64,000 nt of DNA from CAVVST01 sp963750995 (lineage in GTDB: Bacteria; Acidobacteriota; Vicinamibacteria; Vicinamibacterales; UBA2999). The DNA is taken from the NCBI GenBank assembly GCA_963750995.1, contig CAVVST010000002.1, positions 868,001 to 932,000 on the forward strand, written 5' to 3'. Positions 1 to 9,363 of this stretch are shown here, piece by piece. Within the stretch, counting starts at the first letter, position 1. Each line of letters opens with the position of its first letter. The notes beneath the pieces were generated by a model. That model saw only the letters and a list, made by a program, of their open reading frames with translations, ran no database searches and was not told where the DNA came from. The position numbers and the translations under genes were made by a program.

Positions 1-1453
1 GTTCGGTGAACTTGAAATTGTTGACCCGCATTTCGAGCGCAAGGGCCACCGACGCGTTGGGCGCGGTTCCCTTGTAAGGTGCGGCGAACAACGCCAGCGG
101 GATGGCGCCGGTGGGGATCGGGCTGCTGAGCGCGGCGCTCGCCGCGGGGCCAAGCCTGCCGCCGTCGGCGGAAACGGCCGCGGGCGGTTGCGGCGCGCGA
201 CCGCGCGGCGCGACATAGCCGCGGCGCGCACGCACCTGCAGACCCGGCCGGGTGACCCGTACCTCGAGGCGGCGGAACCGTCCGTCGCGCCGGTCGTTCG
301 CCGGATAGAAGCCGAGCACGTAGTAGCTGCTATTCTCGCGCACCACCCGATCGAAGGCGCCGGCAAAATCGTTGCGGTTGACCGCGGCGAATCCGCCGGT
401 CTCGTTCGCCAGCACCTGGAGGCTCTGCTGCGCGATACGCAGCGAATCCTGCAGCCGGCTCGTCAGGTTGAAGTCCGACGGGGAGATGTCGCCCGGCACG
501 CTGCCGGGCACCTGGATCAGCTCGTCGAACGCCGAGAGGCCTCGCGGATCGATCGCGAAGATCGAGACGTTGGCCCGCGTCGCCGCGGCCGCGGCGTCTT
601 TGGCGAGATCGTTCACCAGCCCGGCGGAACTGTTGGCGAACACGTCGTAGATGTCGTAGCTGATCCCTTCGCTGATGAGCAGCAATGTCTTGCGCCGACC
701 GCGAATTCCCTCCATGAACTCCGCCAGCTTGCGGATCTGCGTCAACGACGTCCGTGCGTTGTAGGCGCGCTCCTGTTCGAACGGATCGCCCGGGATGCCC
801 GACAGGTTCGACGGGTTGGCCGCGCCCGATCCCCGCGGCGCCGAGCGGAAGTCTCCCGGCGGCCGGTTGCCGAGCGCCTCGGCGATCGCCAGCGCCTCCG
901 GCTGCAGGTTCCGCCCCGAGAAGCGATCGATCGCCGCCAGCAGCAGCCGGCGGCTGTTGGTGAATTCGGTGCCGTCCTGGCCGCCGCTGGTGAACACCAC
1001 CGCGGCGAGGTCGTTGGTGCCGAAATTCTGCTCGATGAAATTCTTCAGGGCCGCCTTGACGCGGGGCGTGGTCGTGAACGTCGTGTGCAGATCGTCGAGG
1101 ACGATCATGTAGATACGTCCTTCGGTGCCGGTATTGCTCCGGACGTCCGGCTCAATCGGGGCGTTCGCAAAGAGCGGCCGCTGGGCGCGTTCGATCGGAA
1201 TGTTGATCGTCGAGAAGGTGGTGATCTTCTGCGGCCGGCCGTCCTCCCGCACCTCGAAGTCGTTGATCGTGAGATCGGTGACGGCGTTGCCCTGCGCATC
1301 GGTGACCACCGCGTCTACCTCGACGTAGTTGACTTCGACGCGGAAGGTCGGCGGCGGCGGCTCCTGGGGAGCTGCCTGGGGCGGCTGCCCCTGCTGGGCG
1401 GCCAGCGTCGCCGCACCAAGCGAGCCGAGGAGGACGGCAACTGGTATTCGCAT
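1..1453 (-). CDS. VWFA-related secreted protein, acidobacterial type (3' end outside window)
   Basis: The reverse strand is open from an ATG at 1453 to the window edge, about 484 codons. The N-terminus is a signal peptide (MRIPVAVLLGSLGAATLAAQ), followed by a proline/glutamine-rich linker and the motif VDAVVTDAQGNAVTDLTIND-F. A von Willebrand A fold starts at the DLHTT segment, with later motifs LLLISEGISYDIY and FAIDPRGLSAFDE. This arrangement matches the VWFA-related family expanded in Acidobacteria, whose function is unknown; secretion and protein binding are inferences. The canonical DxSxS metal site is not seen; the equivalent region reads VLDDLHTTF. No frameshift was found in the visible part. 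A TATAAT lies only 7 nt upstream of the ATG. It is transcribed away from the M24 peptidase gene. Confidence 0.85.
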   Translation of the reverse strand, partial: MRIPVAVLLGSLGAATLAAQQGQPPQAAPQEPPPPTFRVEVNYVEVDAVVTDAQGNAVTDLTINDFEVREDGRPQKITTFSTINIPIERAQRPLFANAPIEPDVRSNTGTEGRIYMIVLDDLHTTFTTTPRVKAALKNFIEQNFGTNDLAAVVFTSGGQDGTEFTNSRRLLLAAIDRFSGRNLQPEALAIAEALGNRPPGDFRSAPRGSGAANPSNLSGIPGDPFEQERAYNARTSLTQIRKLAEFMEGIRGRRKTLLLISEGISYDIYDVFANSSAGLVNDLAKDAAAAATRANVSIFAIDPRGLSAFDELIQVPGSVPGDISPSDFNLTSRLQDSLRIAQQSLQVLANETGGFAAVNRNDFAGAFDRVVRENSSYYVLGFYPANDRRDGRFRRLEVRVTRPGLQVRARRGYVAPRGRAPQPPAAVSADGGRLGPAASAALSSPIPTGAIPLALFAAPYKGTAPNASVALALEMRVNNFKFTE

Positions 1454-1460
1454 GGGTCCC

Positions 1461-1466
1461 ATTATA
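1461..1466 (-). promoter_or_regulatory. -10-like TATAAT for the VWFA gene
   Basis: The minus strand reads TATAAT, then seven bases, then the ATG at 1453. Initiation at the usual distance would fall on or next to the A of the start codon, so the mRNA could be leaderless. No good -35 hexamer is visible; a CTTTT...AAAAG inverted repeat (1481-1500) occupies that area. Chance occurrence is possible. Confidence 0.35.
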
Positions 1467-1590
1467 GAAACCGTTCCCGGCTTTTACCCGGGGAGAAAAG
1501 CCCGACTTTTGCGCCCGGCCCGGCGTCAGAAATTGCAAGGACGGCCGTTTTTGCATCAGGCGGCGCCGGTATTTAAAGGATACTGACGCC

Positions 1591-2774
1591 ATGCCGCTCG
1601 ATGTGGCCGCCATCCAGCAGACGCTTCGCGCCGACGGTCTGGACGGCTGGCTGCTCTACGACTTTCACGGCTCGAACCCCATCGCCGCGGGACTTGCGGG
1701 GCTCAACGGCGGCGGCCACATGACCACCCGCCGCTGGTATTACCTGATCCCGGCGCAGGGCGAGCCGCGCGGGGTGGTGCACGCGATCGAGCGCCACAAC
1801 CTCGACGGGCTGCCGGGGCCGAAGATCGTCTACGCCGGGCGCGAGGAACTCGAGGCCGCGCTGACGCGGCTGCTCGAAGGGCGGTCGACGATCGCGATGG
1901 AGTACTCGCCCGAGGGCGCGATTCCGTATCTCTCGCGGGTCGACGCCGGCACGGCAGAGGCCGTGCGGCGGCGCGGCGTCGAGATCGTCTCGTCCGGCGA
2001 TCTGGTGCAGCGATTCGAGGCGGCGTGGAACGCCGATCAGCTGGCCTCACACCAAGCGGCGTCGGAGGCGCTGTATCGGATCAAGGACCGCGCGTTTGCC
2101 GCTGCCGCGGCCGCGGTCCACACGGAGAAACCGCTGACCGAATACGGCCTGCAGCAGCAGATGGTGAAGTGGTTCGAGGAGGAGGGGCTGGTGAGCGATT
2201 CGGCGCCGGTCGTGGCGATTGGCCCAAATGCGGGCAATCCTCACTATCTGCCGGCCGCCAGCGGTTCCCGGCCCATCGTGGCGGACCAGGTGCTGCTGCT
2301 CGACCTGTGGGGGAAGCAGTCGCGCCAGGCGCGGTGTTTGCTGACATCACCTGGGTTGGCTTTACAGGAACAGCCGTGCCGGAAGAGCCAACCCGGGCGT
2401 TCCGCGCTATTGCCGAGGCGCGGGACGCCGCGGCAGCGCTGGTGGCCGACGCCGCCGCCGCAGGCCGCGACCTGCGAGGATGGGAAGTGGACCGGGCGGC
2501 GCGGGAGGTGCTCGAACGGGCCGGCTACCGCGAACAGATCCTGCATCGGACCGGGCATAGCCTTGGCGAAAGCGTGCACGGCAACGGCGTGCACCTGGAC
2601 GACTACGAGACGCACGACGACCGCCGGATCCTGCCCGGGACCGGCTTTACCATTGAGCCAGGGCTCTATTTCGAGACATTTGGCGTTCGCACCGAGATCA
2701 ACATGTTTCGCGACGAACACGAGGCGCGCGTGACGGGCCCGCGCCAGATGGAGATAATCACGTTAGGGAATTGA
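1591..2774 (+). CDS. M24 family Xaa-Pro peptidase (one frameshift)
   Basis: This is a metal-dependent aminopeptidase or dipeptidase of the pita-bread (creatinase/M24) fold, expected to cleave peptides ending in or containing proline. The N-terminal creatinase-like domain (to about residue 150) is followed by the catalytic domain. Metal ligands can be read as Asp in LLLDLWGK, Asp in ADITWVGF, His in RTGHSLGESVHG, Glu in TIEPGLYF and Glu in RTEINMF. The reading frame changes near 2325-2330: restoring one base (tcgcgcca to tcgcggcca) gives KQSRPGAVFADITW and joins the halves. An AAAGGA site precedes the ATG. No signal peptide is seen, so it is probably cytoplasmic. The htrA-like gene follows directly. 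Confidence 0.85.
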
Positions 2775-2793
2775 CGAATTGAGGATGTTGCTC

Positions 2794-4452
2794 ATGTCCA
2801 ACCGCAAGACCACCTTTTTCTACGCCGTGTTGATTGCCGTCGCGTCGCTCGCCGTCGGCATGGTGATCGCGTCGAGACTGGGCATGTCGCCCGTCTCCAC
2901 GGCGCAGACCGTGGCGCCGCCGATGAACAGCGCGCCGATCACCGGTCCGCTCGACCGCGACAACGTTCCGCGACATCGCCAAGAACGTGTCGCCCGCGGT
3001 GGTCAACATCCGGACCGAGTCGCGCCAGCGCGCCCAGGACCTGTCTGACTTCTTCGGCGGCGGGGGCGGCGGCGGCGGCAGCGACCTCTTCGAGCGCTTC
3101 TTCGGCCAGCCGAATCCGAACCAGCGGACGCCGCAGCCGCCGCAGCCGCAGCGCCCGCGCGAGCAGGTCGTCCAGGCGGCCGGCACCGGCTTCATCATCG
3201 ACAAGGCCGGCTACATCCTGACCAACAACCACGTCGTCGAAGGCGCCACGAAGATCGTCGTGTCGCTCTACGGCGAGGACGACGACCAGGAATACGAGGC
3301 GCGCGTCGTCGGACGCGATCCGCTGACCGACAGCGCGCTGATCGAGCTGACCGAGAAGCCGGACCACACGCTGCCCGAAGTGAAGTTCGGCGATTCCGGG
3401 CAGATCTTCCCGGGCGACTGGGTCATGGCGATCGGCAACCCGTTCGGCCTGGCGCACACGGTCAGCGTCGGCATCATCAGCGCCGTCGAGCGCCCCTTCC
3501 CGGTCTCCGAGGGCCGGTCCGCGCAGGTGCTGCAGACCGACGCGGCGATCAACCCGGGCAACTCCGGCGGTCCGCTGCTGAACCTCCGCGGCGAGGTCGT
3601 CGGCATCAACACGGCGATCATCAGCGGTTCGCAGCAGCCGGGCAACGTCGGCATCGGCTTCGCGATCCCGATCAACGTCGTCCGCGAGCTGCTGCCGCAG
3701 CTGCGCGTCGGCAAGATCACGCGCGGCCGCATCGGCGTCGGCATCGGCGCGGTGCCGACCGATGCGGTGGACGAGTTCGGGCTCAAGGATCGCAACGGCG
3801 CGGTGGTCCTGAACGTGGCGCCCGGCGGCGCCGCGGCGAAGGCGGGACTCGAACCGGGCGACGTCATCATCTCGTATAACGGCAAGCCGATTCGCAACCG
3901 CGACGAGCTGGTCGCGATGGTCACGGCGACGAAGCCGGGCACGACCGTGCCGATGCGCGTCGTGCGCGACCGCCAGGAGCGGACGATCAGCGTCACCGTC
4001 GAAGAGCTCGATCTCGACGCGGAGACGACCGCGCAGCGGACGGAGAACCGCGACAACGGCAACGGCGCCGGAAGAGACGACCAGCGGTTTCGGGCTGACG
4101 CTCGGCAACATCACGGCCGAAGTGCGCGCAGCGGCTGCGGCTCGACCGCGGCGTTGAAGGCGCGGTGGTGACCGATGTCGAGCAGGGCAGCCCCGCGGCG
4201 CGCGCCGGGCTTGCGCCGGGCGACGTCATCCTGCGGGTCGGACGCGCGACGATCGGGACCGCCGCGGACGCCAGCCGCGAGCTCGGACGTATCCCATCGG
4301 GCGGCACCGCGTTCCTGCGCGTGCTGCGCAACGGCCAGGAGACGTTCGTGGCCGTGACAAGGAGTAGGGCGCAGTCATCAGGCCTCAGGCCCCAGGGCTA
4401 TCAAGGCCGCGGCGTACAGGGCATTGGCCCCAGTGGCGACACTGGGGCCTGA
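2794..4452 (+). CDS. Do/HtrA-family periplasmic serine protease (frameshifted)
   Basis: An envelope quality-control protease and chaperone of the DegP/HtrA family. The ATG at 2794 follows GAGG at 2781 with good spacing; an N-terminal hydrophobic segment (FFYAVLIAVASLAVGMVIA) serves as anchor or signal. A Gly-rich loop precedes the trypsin-like domain with triad His (NNHVVEG), Asp (PLTDSALIEL) and Ser (NPGNSGGPL, Ser codon 3563). Two PDZ domains follow (GGAAAKAGLEPGDVI and GSPAARAGLAPGDVI). Frame changes are needed near 2962 (extra a), near 4070, and at 4128 (extra g between two c). The last about 30 residues are read through a GGCCCCAG-type palindromic repeat and are unlike the family, so the native stop may have been replaced. 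Confidence 0.9.
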
Positions 4453-4495
4453 ACAGCCTTGGGCCCCGCGTCCTGAGCCCTGGGGCCTTTTGTTT
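4426..4495 (+). terminator. Two GC hairpins ending the htrA transcript
   Basis: A perfect 9-bp stem GGCCCCAGT/ACTGGGGCC (4426-4434, 4441-4449) overlaps the htrA stop codon. A second stem GGCCCC/GGGGCC (4462-4467, 4482-4487) is followed by TTTTGTTTTTG, the pattern of an intrinsic terminator. The sequence belongs to the same GGCCCCAG-rich family as 49462-49560. Confidence 0.55.
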
Positions 4496-4529
4496 TTGTG
4501 ATAGAACAGGCCTTTCGCGGAGGGCCGAC

Positions 4530-5087
4530 GTGACGCTGATGCTCGAGCGCGAAGTCAAACTCCGGTTCGACAATCCTGAGCAGGCGCGCGCGTCGATCCT
4601 TGCCGCAGGCGCCACTCCCCTCCGCTGCCGCCGCCTGCAGGAAGATGCGCTGCTCGACACCGAGGACGAGACGCTTCGGCGTCGCCGCTGCGTGCTGCGG
4701 ATCCGCACGGAAGCCGGCAAGAGCCTCCTCACGTTCAAGGGTCCCGTACAGCCAAGCCGCATGAAGGTGCGCGACGAGTTCGAGACCGTCGTCAGCGACG
4801 GCGAAGTGCTGCAGCGCGTGCTGGAAGAGCTCGGGCTCCACGTGTGGTTTCGCTACGAGAAGTACCGGGAAGAATACGCCGCTGAAGATGTCACGATCGC
4901 GCTCGACGAGACGCCGGTCGGCACCTACGTCGAGATCGAAGGGGGCGAACAGGGCATTCTGTCGATGACGAAGGCCCTCGGACGCAGCGCGGCGGATTTC
5001 ATCCTCGATTCGTACCGCGGCCTGTTCATCCAGCATCGCGAGAAACACGGGACCGGCAACACCAACATGGTGTTCCAGGAGGAATGA
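4530..5087 (+). CDS. CYTH domain protein (class IV adenylate cyclase / thiamine triphosphatase fold)
   Basis: A 185-residue protein with the CYTH signature ExExK at residues 6-10 (EREVK), followed by conserved basic and acidic strands (LRIRTEAGKSLLTFKGP, RDEFETVVSD, VALDETPVGTYVEIEG). CYTH enzymes bind triphosphates in a metal-lined tunnel; substrates range from ATP (cyclic AMP synthesis) to thiamine triphosphate and inorganic triphosphate, and the substrate cannot be chosen from sequence. The GTG at 4530 follows GGAGGG. The stop overlaps the next start (ATGA at 5084), so it is translationally coupled to the MurU-like gene. Confidence 0.85.
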   Translation: MTLMLEREVKLRFDNPEQARASILAAGATPLRCRRLQEDALLDTEDETLRRRRCVLRIRTEAGKSLLTFKGPVQPSRMKVRDEFETVVSDGEVLQRVLEELGLHVWFRYEKYREEYAAEDVTIALDETPVGTYVEIEGGEQGILSMTKALGRSAADFILDSYRGLFIQHREKHGTGNTNMVFQEE

Positions 5088-6028
5088 TTCCGGCGCTCGT
5101 CCTGACGGCAGGCCTGGCCACGCGCCTGCGTCCTCTCTCGCTCGTTCGTGCCAAGGCTGCCTTTCCGGTCGCCGGGCATCCGCTGATCGTCAGGATTCTT
5201 CGTTCGCTTCGGGCCGCGGGCCTGACCGACGCCGTGCTCAACCTGCATCACCTGCCTCACACCATCGCGCGAGTCGTCGGCGACGGATCGGACCTCGGTA
5301 TGCGCGTCCGGTACTCGTGGGAGAACCCGGTGCTCGGTTCCGCCGGCGGGCCGCGTCAGGCGCTGCCGCTGCTCGGCACGTCCACGTTTCTGATCGTCAA
5401 CGGCGACACCCTGGCCGACGTGGATGTCAACGCCCTCGTCGCGGCGCACACGCACTCGGGCGCGCTGGTGACGATGGCTGCGGCGGCGAACGAGAATCCG
5501 GAGAAATACGGCGGCATCGTCGCGTCCGCGGACGGTACCGTCACCGGCTTCGCGAAGCGCGGATCGACGGAGTCGTCGTACCACTTCATCGGTGTGCAGG
5601 TGGCGGAGGCCGAGGCGTTCGCGTCGCTTGCGCCCGGCTCCCCGTATGAATCGGTGGGCGGCGTCTATCCTGTGCTGATCCGTGATCAGCCCGGATCGGT
5701 ACGCGCCCATGTCTGCTCCTCCGAGTTCCTGGACATCGGCACGCCTGATGACTACCTGCGAACGTCGCTGCTGCTGTCGCAGCGCGAAGGGACGGGCGCG
5801 GCGCAAGGCGCGGGGACGCGCGTCGATGCTACCGCCCGGGTCGAAGATTCCGTCCTGTGGGACGATGTGGAGGTGGGCCCGGGCTCGATGCTGAAGGCGT
5901 GCATCGTCACGGACGGCGCGCGGGTGCCGGAGGATACATCGTGGATCGGCGTGACGCTGCGCCGTGCGGACGGCCAGCTCGCACCGGGCGAGCGCCGCAT
6001 CGGGGACCTTGCGATCGCGTCAATATAG
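5084..6028 (+). CDS. NDP-sugar nucleotidyltransferase, MurU-like
   Basis: A 314-residue sugar-1-phosphate nucleotidyltransferase (GT-A-like Rossmann fold). The nucleotide-binding motif TAGLATRLRPLS is at residues 8-19, a variant of GxGTRLRPLT; LGSAGGPRQAL is at 84-94, the metal-binding NGDT at 106-109 and EFLDIGTPDDY near 220. A C-terminal tail has a short hexapeptide-like stretch (ARVEDSVLWDDVEVGPGSML) usual for longer pyrophosphorylases. Because the following gene encodes an AmgK-like kinase, the likely role is MurU: MurNAc-1-phosphate + UTP to UDP-MurNAc in peptidoglycan sugar salvage. Mannose-1-phosphate or other hexose-phosphate uridylyltransferase is the main alternative. Confidence 0.8.
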   Translation: MIPALVLTAGLATRLRPLSLVRAKAAFPVAGHPLIVRILRSLRAAGLTDAVLNLHHLPHTIARVVGDGSDLGMRVRYSWENPVLGSAGGPRQALPLLGTSTFLIVNGDTLADVDVNALVAAHTHSGALVTMAAAANENPEKYGGIVASADGTVTGFAKRGSTESSYHFIGVQVAEAEAFASLAPGSPYESVGGVYPVLIRDQPGSVRAHVCSSEFLDIGTPDDYLRTSLLLSQREGTGAAQGAGTRVDATARVEDSVLWDDVEVGPGSMLKACIVTDGARVPEDTSWIGVTLRRADGQLAPGERRIGDLAIASI

Positions 6029-6064
6029 GACCACGACGGCACGACGACCACGACGTGGTTAGAC
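6029..6064 (+). repeat. CCACGACG-type intergenic repeat, copy 1
   Basis: The gap between the nucleotidyltransferase and kinase genes contains ACCACGACGGCACGACGACC followed by ACGACGTGGTTAG. The outer ACCACGACG/CGTGGTT can pair. A longer, nearly perfect palindrome of the same words lies at 9296-9358 between asnS and rimO, so this is a dispersed family. Confidence 0.6.
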
Positions 6065-6068
6065 GAAG

Positions 6069-7104
6069 ATGAGCATCGAGCGAAGAACCGCCGACGGCCG
6101 CGACGCGCGCACGCGCATCGAACCGTTTCTCGACGAAACAGGACTCCGGAGGCAGGGTGCCAAGGTGGTGCCGCTCACCGGCGACGCCTCGGATCGGCGC
6201 TACTTCCGCGTGCTCCTCCGCGACGCAGCCTTCACAGGTTCTTGCCGTCCATCCCGGCCCGGTCGAGTTCGAGTCGGTGCCGTTCGTCAACGTCGCGCGG
6301 CTGCTGAGCGCGATGCCGCTCCCCGTGCCGCGAATCCTTGCGGTGTCGGATCCCGCTCGGCATCATGGCGCTCGAGGATCTCGGCGACGTCACGCTGCAG
6401 GCGCACCTTGGCGCCGCGTCACCGGCCGAGCACGAAGCGCTCTACCGCCAGGCGGTCACGTTCATCAACACGATTCAGCGCCGGGGCCGCGAGCTCGCGT
6501 CGCCGGCGTACGTCCCCTTCGGCATCTCGTTCGATGTCGAGAAGCTGACGTGGGAGCTGCAGTTCTTCACGAGGCATTTCCTCGAGGCCTATCGTGGCGC
6601 GGCGCTGTCGGATGCCGCGCACGCCGCACTGGCTGAGGAGTACGCGTCGATCGTCGAGCGAGCTGGCGTCCGAGCCGCCCGTCCTCTGTCACCGCGACTA
6701 TCACAGCCGGAACCTGATGCTCCACGACGGCAGCCTCCACATCATCGATTTTCAGGACGCGCGGATGGGGCCGGACACCTACGATCTGGTCTCGTTGCTC
6801 CGCGATTCGTACGTGGACTTCAGCGACCAGCAGGTGGACGCGCTGATCGCGTTTTTTCTGGCGCAGCGCGGGCGCGTCGAAGGACGAGGATCAGGATTTC
6901 CGGCGCCGGTTCGACCTGATGGCGCTGCAGCGGAACCTCAAGGCGCTCGGCACGTTCGGATTCCAGACGACGAACCGCGGGAACACCGTGTATATCCAGT
7001 ACATTCCGCGCACCCTGAACTACGCGCGGGCTAACCTTGCCCGTTACCAGCGGTTCGGACGTCTTCGGGAGCTGCTCGCGGAACATCTGGAAGAATTGCG
7101 CTGA
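6069..7104 (+). CDS. Aminoglycoside phosphotransferase-family kinase, AmgK-like (several frameshifts)
   Basis: A kinase of the APH/choline-kinase fold. Pieces in successive frames align with one about 345-residue protein: LTGDASDRRYFRVLL (nucleotide loop), VNVARLLSAMPLPVPRIL, LGIMALEDLGDVTLQ, then the catalytic loop LCHRDYHSRNLML and the metal motif HIIDFQDARMGPDTYDL, and the tail GFQTTNRGNTVYIQYIPRTL. The last motifs resemble AmgK, which phosphorylates MurNAc/GlcNAc at the anomeric carbon ahead of MurU; the neighbour upstream is MurU-like, supporting a two-step salvage pair. Frameshifts lie near 6235, 6355, 6661 (a inserted between two g) and 6885. If they were real the gene would be dead. 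Confidence 0.75.
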
Positions 7105-7114
7105 CTGGGCCCAG

Positions 7115-8000
7115 ATGCCGGGCCCTGGGGCTGTTAACATTGACTGTTTGGCTGAGCATCGCTTCGGCGTTTCCACGCATCTCTTTCACCACTCCCGGTT
7201 GACGAGGGACCACCTCGTCCATATCGCCGCGCACGGCTTCGAAACGGTCGAACTATTCGCCACCCGCAGCCACGTCGACTATCACGACAGCCAGGCGATT
7301 CAACGCCTTGGCGAGTGGCTCGCTGACACGCGGCTGGAACTGCACTCCGTCCACGCGCCGATCGTCGACGGGATGGCGAACGGCCGGTGGGTCGGGTCGT
7401 ACTCCAACGCCTCGGGGAACGAGAAGCGGCGAGCCGCCGCGATCGCCGAGACGCGCGCAGCCCTCGAGTTGGCGCGTCACATCCCCTATCGGTTCCTGGT
7501 GACTCACCTCGGCATGCCGACCGTCGAGCAGGTGCCCCCCAACGACAATCAGCGTGATGCGGCGCGCCGCAGCGTCGAGGAGATCGCGGCGATCGCGACC
7601 GGCGTCGGGGTGCGCGTCGCTCTGGAAGTGATCCCGAATGATCTCTCGAACGCCAGCGCCCTCGTCCGGCTGATCGAGGAAGACCTGGAAGGGATCGACG
7701 TCGGGATCTGCCTGGATTACGGCCACGCGCAGCTGATGGGCGATCTCGGCGATGCCATCGAGACTGTCTCCGGGCACCTGTTTACAACCCACGTCCACGA
7801 CAACGGGGGACGGCGGGACGATCATCTCGTGCCGTTCGCCGGCGGCATCGACTGGGACGCCGCGATGATGGAGACGCAGAAAATCGGCTACGACGGCGTG
7901 CTGATGCTGGAAGTCGCCGACACGGGTGACCCGGTCGACGTCCTGCAGCGGTCGGCGAAGGCACGCGAACGCCTGGAGAAGAACGTTTGTCATCTTCTAG
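7115..8000 (+). CDS. TIM-barrel sugar phosphate isomerase/epimerase-like protein
   Basis: About 290 residues of the xylose isomerase-like TIM-barrel (AP endonuclease 2) family. Visible metal-ligand motifs include HSVHAPI, THLG, LEVIPND, CLDYGHAQLMGD, THVHDNGGRRDDH and MLEVADTGD. Substrate unknown. The start is uncertain: ATG 7115 or TTG 7148; translation further upstream would overlap the kinase gene. As printed, the frame runs on into asnS without a stop, giving an apparent fusion. A single-base correction near 7980 reaches the TAG at 7998, giving an end of TFVIF and a short overlap with the asnS TTG start. I therefore treat the fusion as an artefact. Confidence 0.75.
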
Positions 8001-9293
8001 GGTGTTCATCGCGCGACATCGCCCGTCACGAAGGCCAGGAGGTCACCCTTCGCGGGTGGCTGCACAACCGCCGATCGAGCGGGAAGATTCACTTCCTGAT
8101 CGTCCGCGACGGCACCGGCTTCATCCAGGCGGTGATGTCGAAGGCGGCGGTCGGCGACGAGGCGTTCACACGCGCCGATCACCTGTCGCAGGAGACGTCG
8201 CTCTCGGTCACGGGCACGGTTCGCGCCGACAAGCGAGCCAAGGGCGGCTACGAGATTGACGTGTCGGCCGTCCAGGTCCACGGCGAATCGCACGACTACC
8301 CCATCACGCCCAAGGAACACGGCGTGGACTACCTGCTGGATCGCCGGCATCTGTGGATCCGGGCCGAGCGGCAGACGGCGATCCTGCGCGTCCGCCATGA
8401 AGTCGATCGACGCCGTTCGCGATTTTTTCAACCGCCGCGGTTTCATCCTCTGCGACACCCCGATTTTCACGCCCGCGGCGTGCGAGGGGACGACGACGCT
8501 GTTTCCGGTGCAGTACTTCGAGGACACGACCGCGTTCCTCACCCAGAGCGGACAGCTCTACAACGAAGCCAACGCGATGGCGCTCGGCAAGGTGTACTGC
8601 TTCGGGCCGACCTTCCGCGCGGAGAAGTCGAAGACACGCCGCCATCTGACCGAGTTCTGGATGGTCGAGCCGGAGATGGCGTACGCGCGATCTCAACGAT
8701 GTCATCGAGCTGGCCGAAGGCCTGATCACGAGTGTCGTCGCGCGCGTGCTCGACAAGCGCCGCACCGAGCTGCAACTGCTCGAACGGGACACCTCGAAGC
8801 TCGAGGCGGTCACGGCGCCGTTTCCGCGCCTGACCTACGATGAAGCAGCGAAGCTCTTGAAAGAAAAGGGGCAGGCCTTCGAGTACGGCACCGACCTCGG
8901 CGGCACCGACGAAACAGTCCTCTCAGAGCACTTCGATCGGCCGGTGTGCGTCACCCACTACCCTGGTTCGGTGAAGGCGTTCTACATGAAGCCGGATCCC
9001 GCAGCAGCCCGACAAGGCGCTGTGCGTCGACGTGCTGGCGCCGGAGGGCTACGGCGAGATCATCGGCGGCGGCCAGCGCCTCGACGATCTCGATCTGCTG
9101 CTCGCAGCGCATCCACGAGCACAACCTGCCACAGGAGGCGTTCGAGTGGTACCTCGACCTGCGGCGCTACGGCACGGTGCCGCACGGCGGGTTCGGCATG
9201 GGCATCGAACGCTGCGTCTCGTGGATCTGCAAGCTGGAACACGTGCGGGAAACAATCCCGTATCCGCGAATGCTGTACCGTCTGTACCCCTGA
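7987..9293 (+). CDS. asnS: Asparaginyl-tRNA synthetase (multiple frameshifts)
   Basis: A class II aminoacyl-tRNA synthetase charging tRNA-Asn. The N-terminus is best read from TTG 7987 (MSSSRVFI), then after one inserted g at 8011 RDIARHEGQEVTLRGW, the OB-fold anticodon-binding domain. The catalytic core has GFILCDTPIFTP, the asparagine-specific TQSGQLYNEA, motif 2 FRAEKSKTRRHLTEFWMVEP and motif 3 GGFGMGIERCVSW. Frame changes are needed near 8011, 8400, 8688 (c inserted between two g), 9000 and 9110. Length after repair (about 435 residues) is normal. An essential gene broken five times argues for sequence error rather than decay. Confidence 0.88.
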
Positions 9294-9295
9294 TA

Positions 9296-9358
9296 AACCA
9301 CGACGACACGACGGCCACGAAACGGCATGTCGTGCTCGTCGTGACGTCGTGGTTAAGA
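9296..9358 (+). repeat. CCACGACG-type intergenic palindrome, copy 2
   Basis: The left arm AACCACGACGACACGACGGC-CACGA pairs with the right arm TCGTG-CTCGTCGTGACGTCGTGGTT, 25-base arms with three mismatched positions, around a 9-base loop (ACGGCATG region). It is the longer relative of the element at 6029-6064. It could act as a transcription attenuator between asnS and rimO or be a REP-like repeat; there is no T-tract. Confidence 0.75.
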
Positions 9359-9363
9359 ACATT

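Noticed and set aside
188..1576. Long plus-strand open frame (462 codons) over the VWFA gene
   Set aside because: Antisense to a well-supported coding sequence; Arg/Val/Asp-rich composition without domain similarity, typical of shadow frames in GC-rich genes.
6069..9293. Genuine pseudogenes for the kinase and asnS
   Set aside because: Protein similarity is strong on both sides of every break and asnS is expected to be essential; sequence error is simpler than decay, though not proven.
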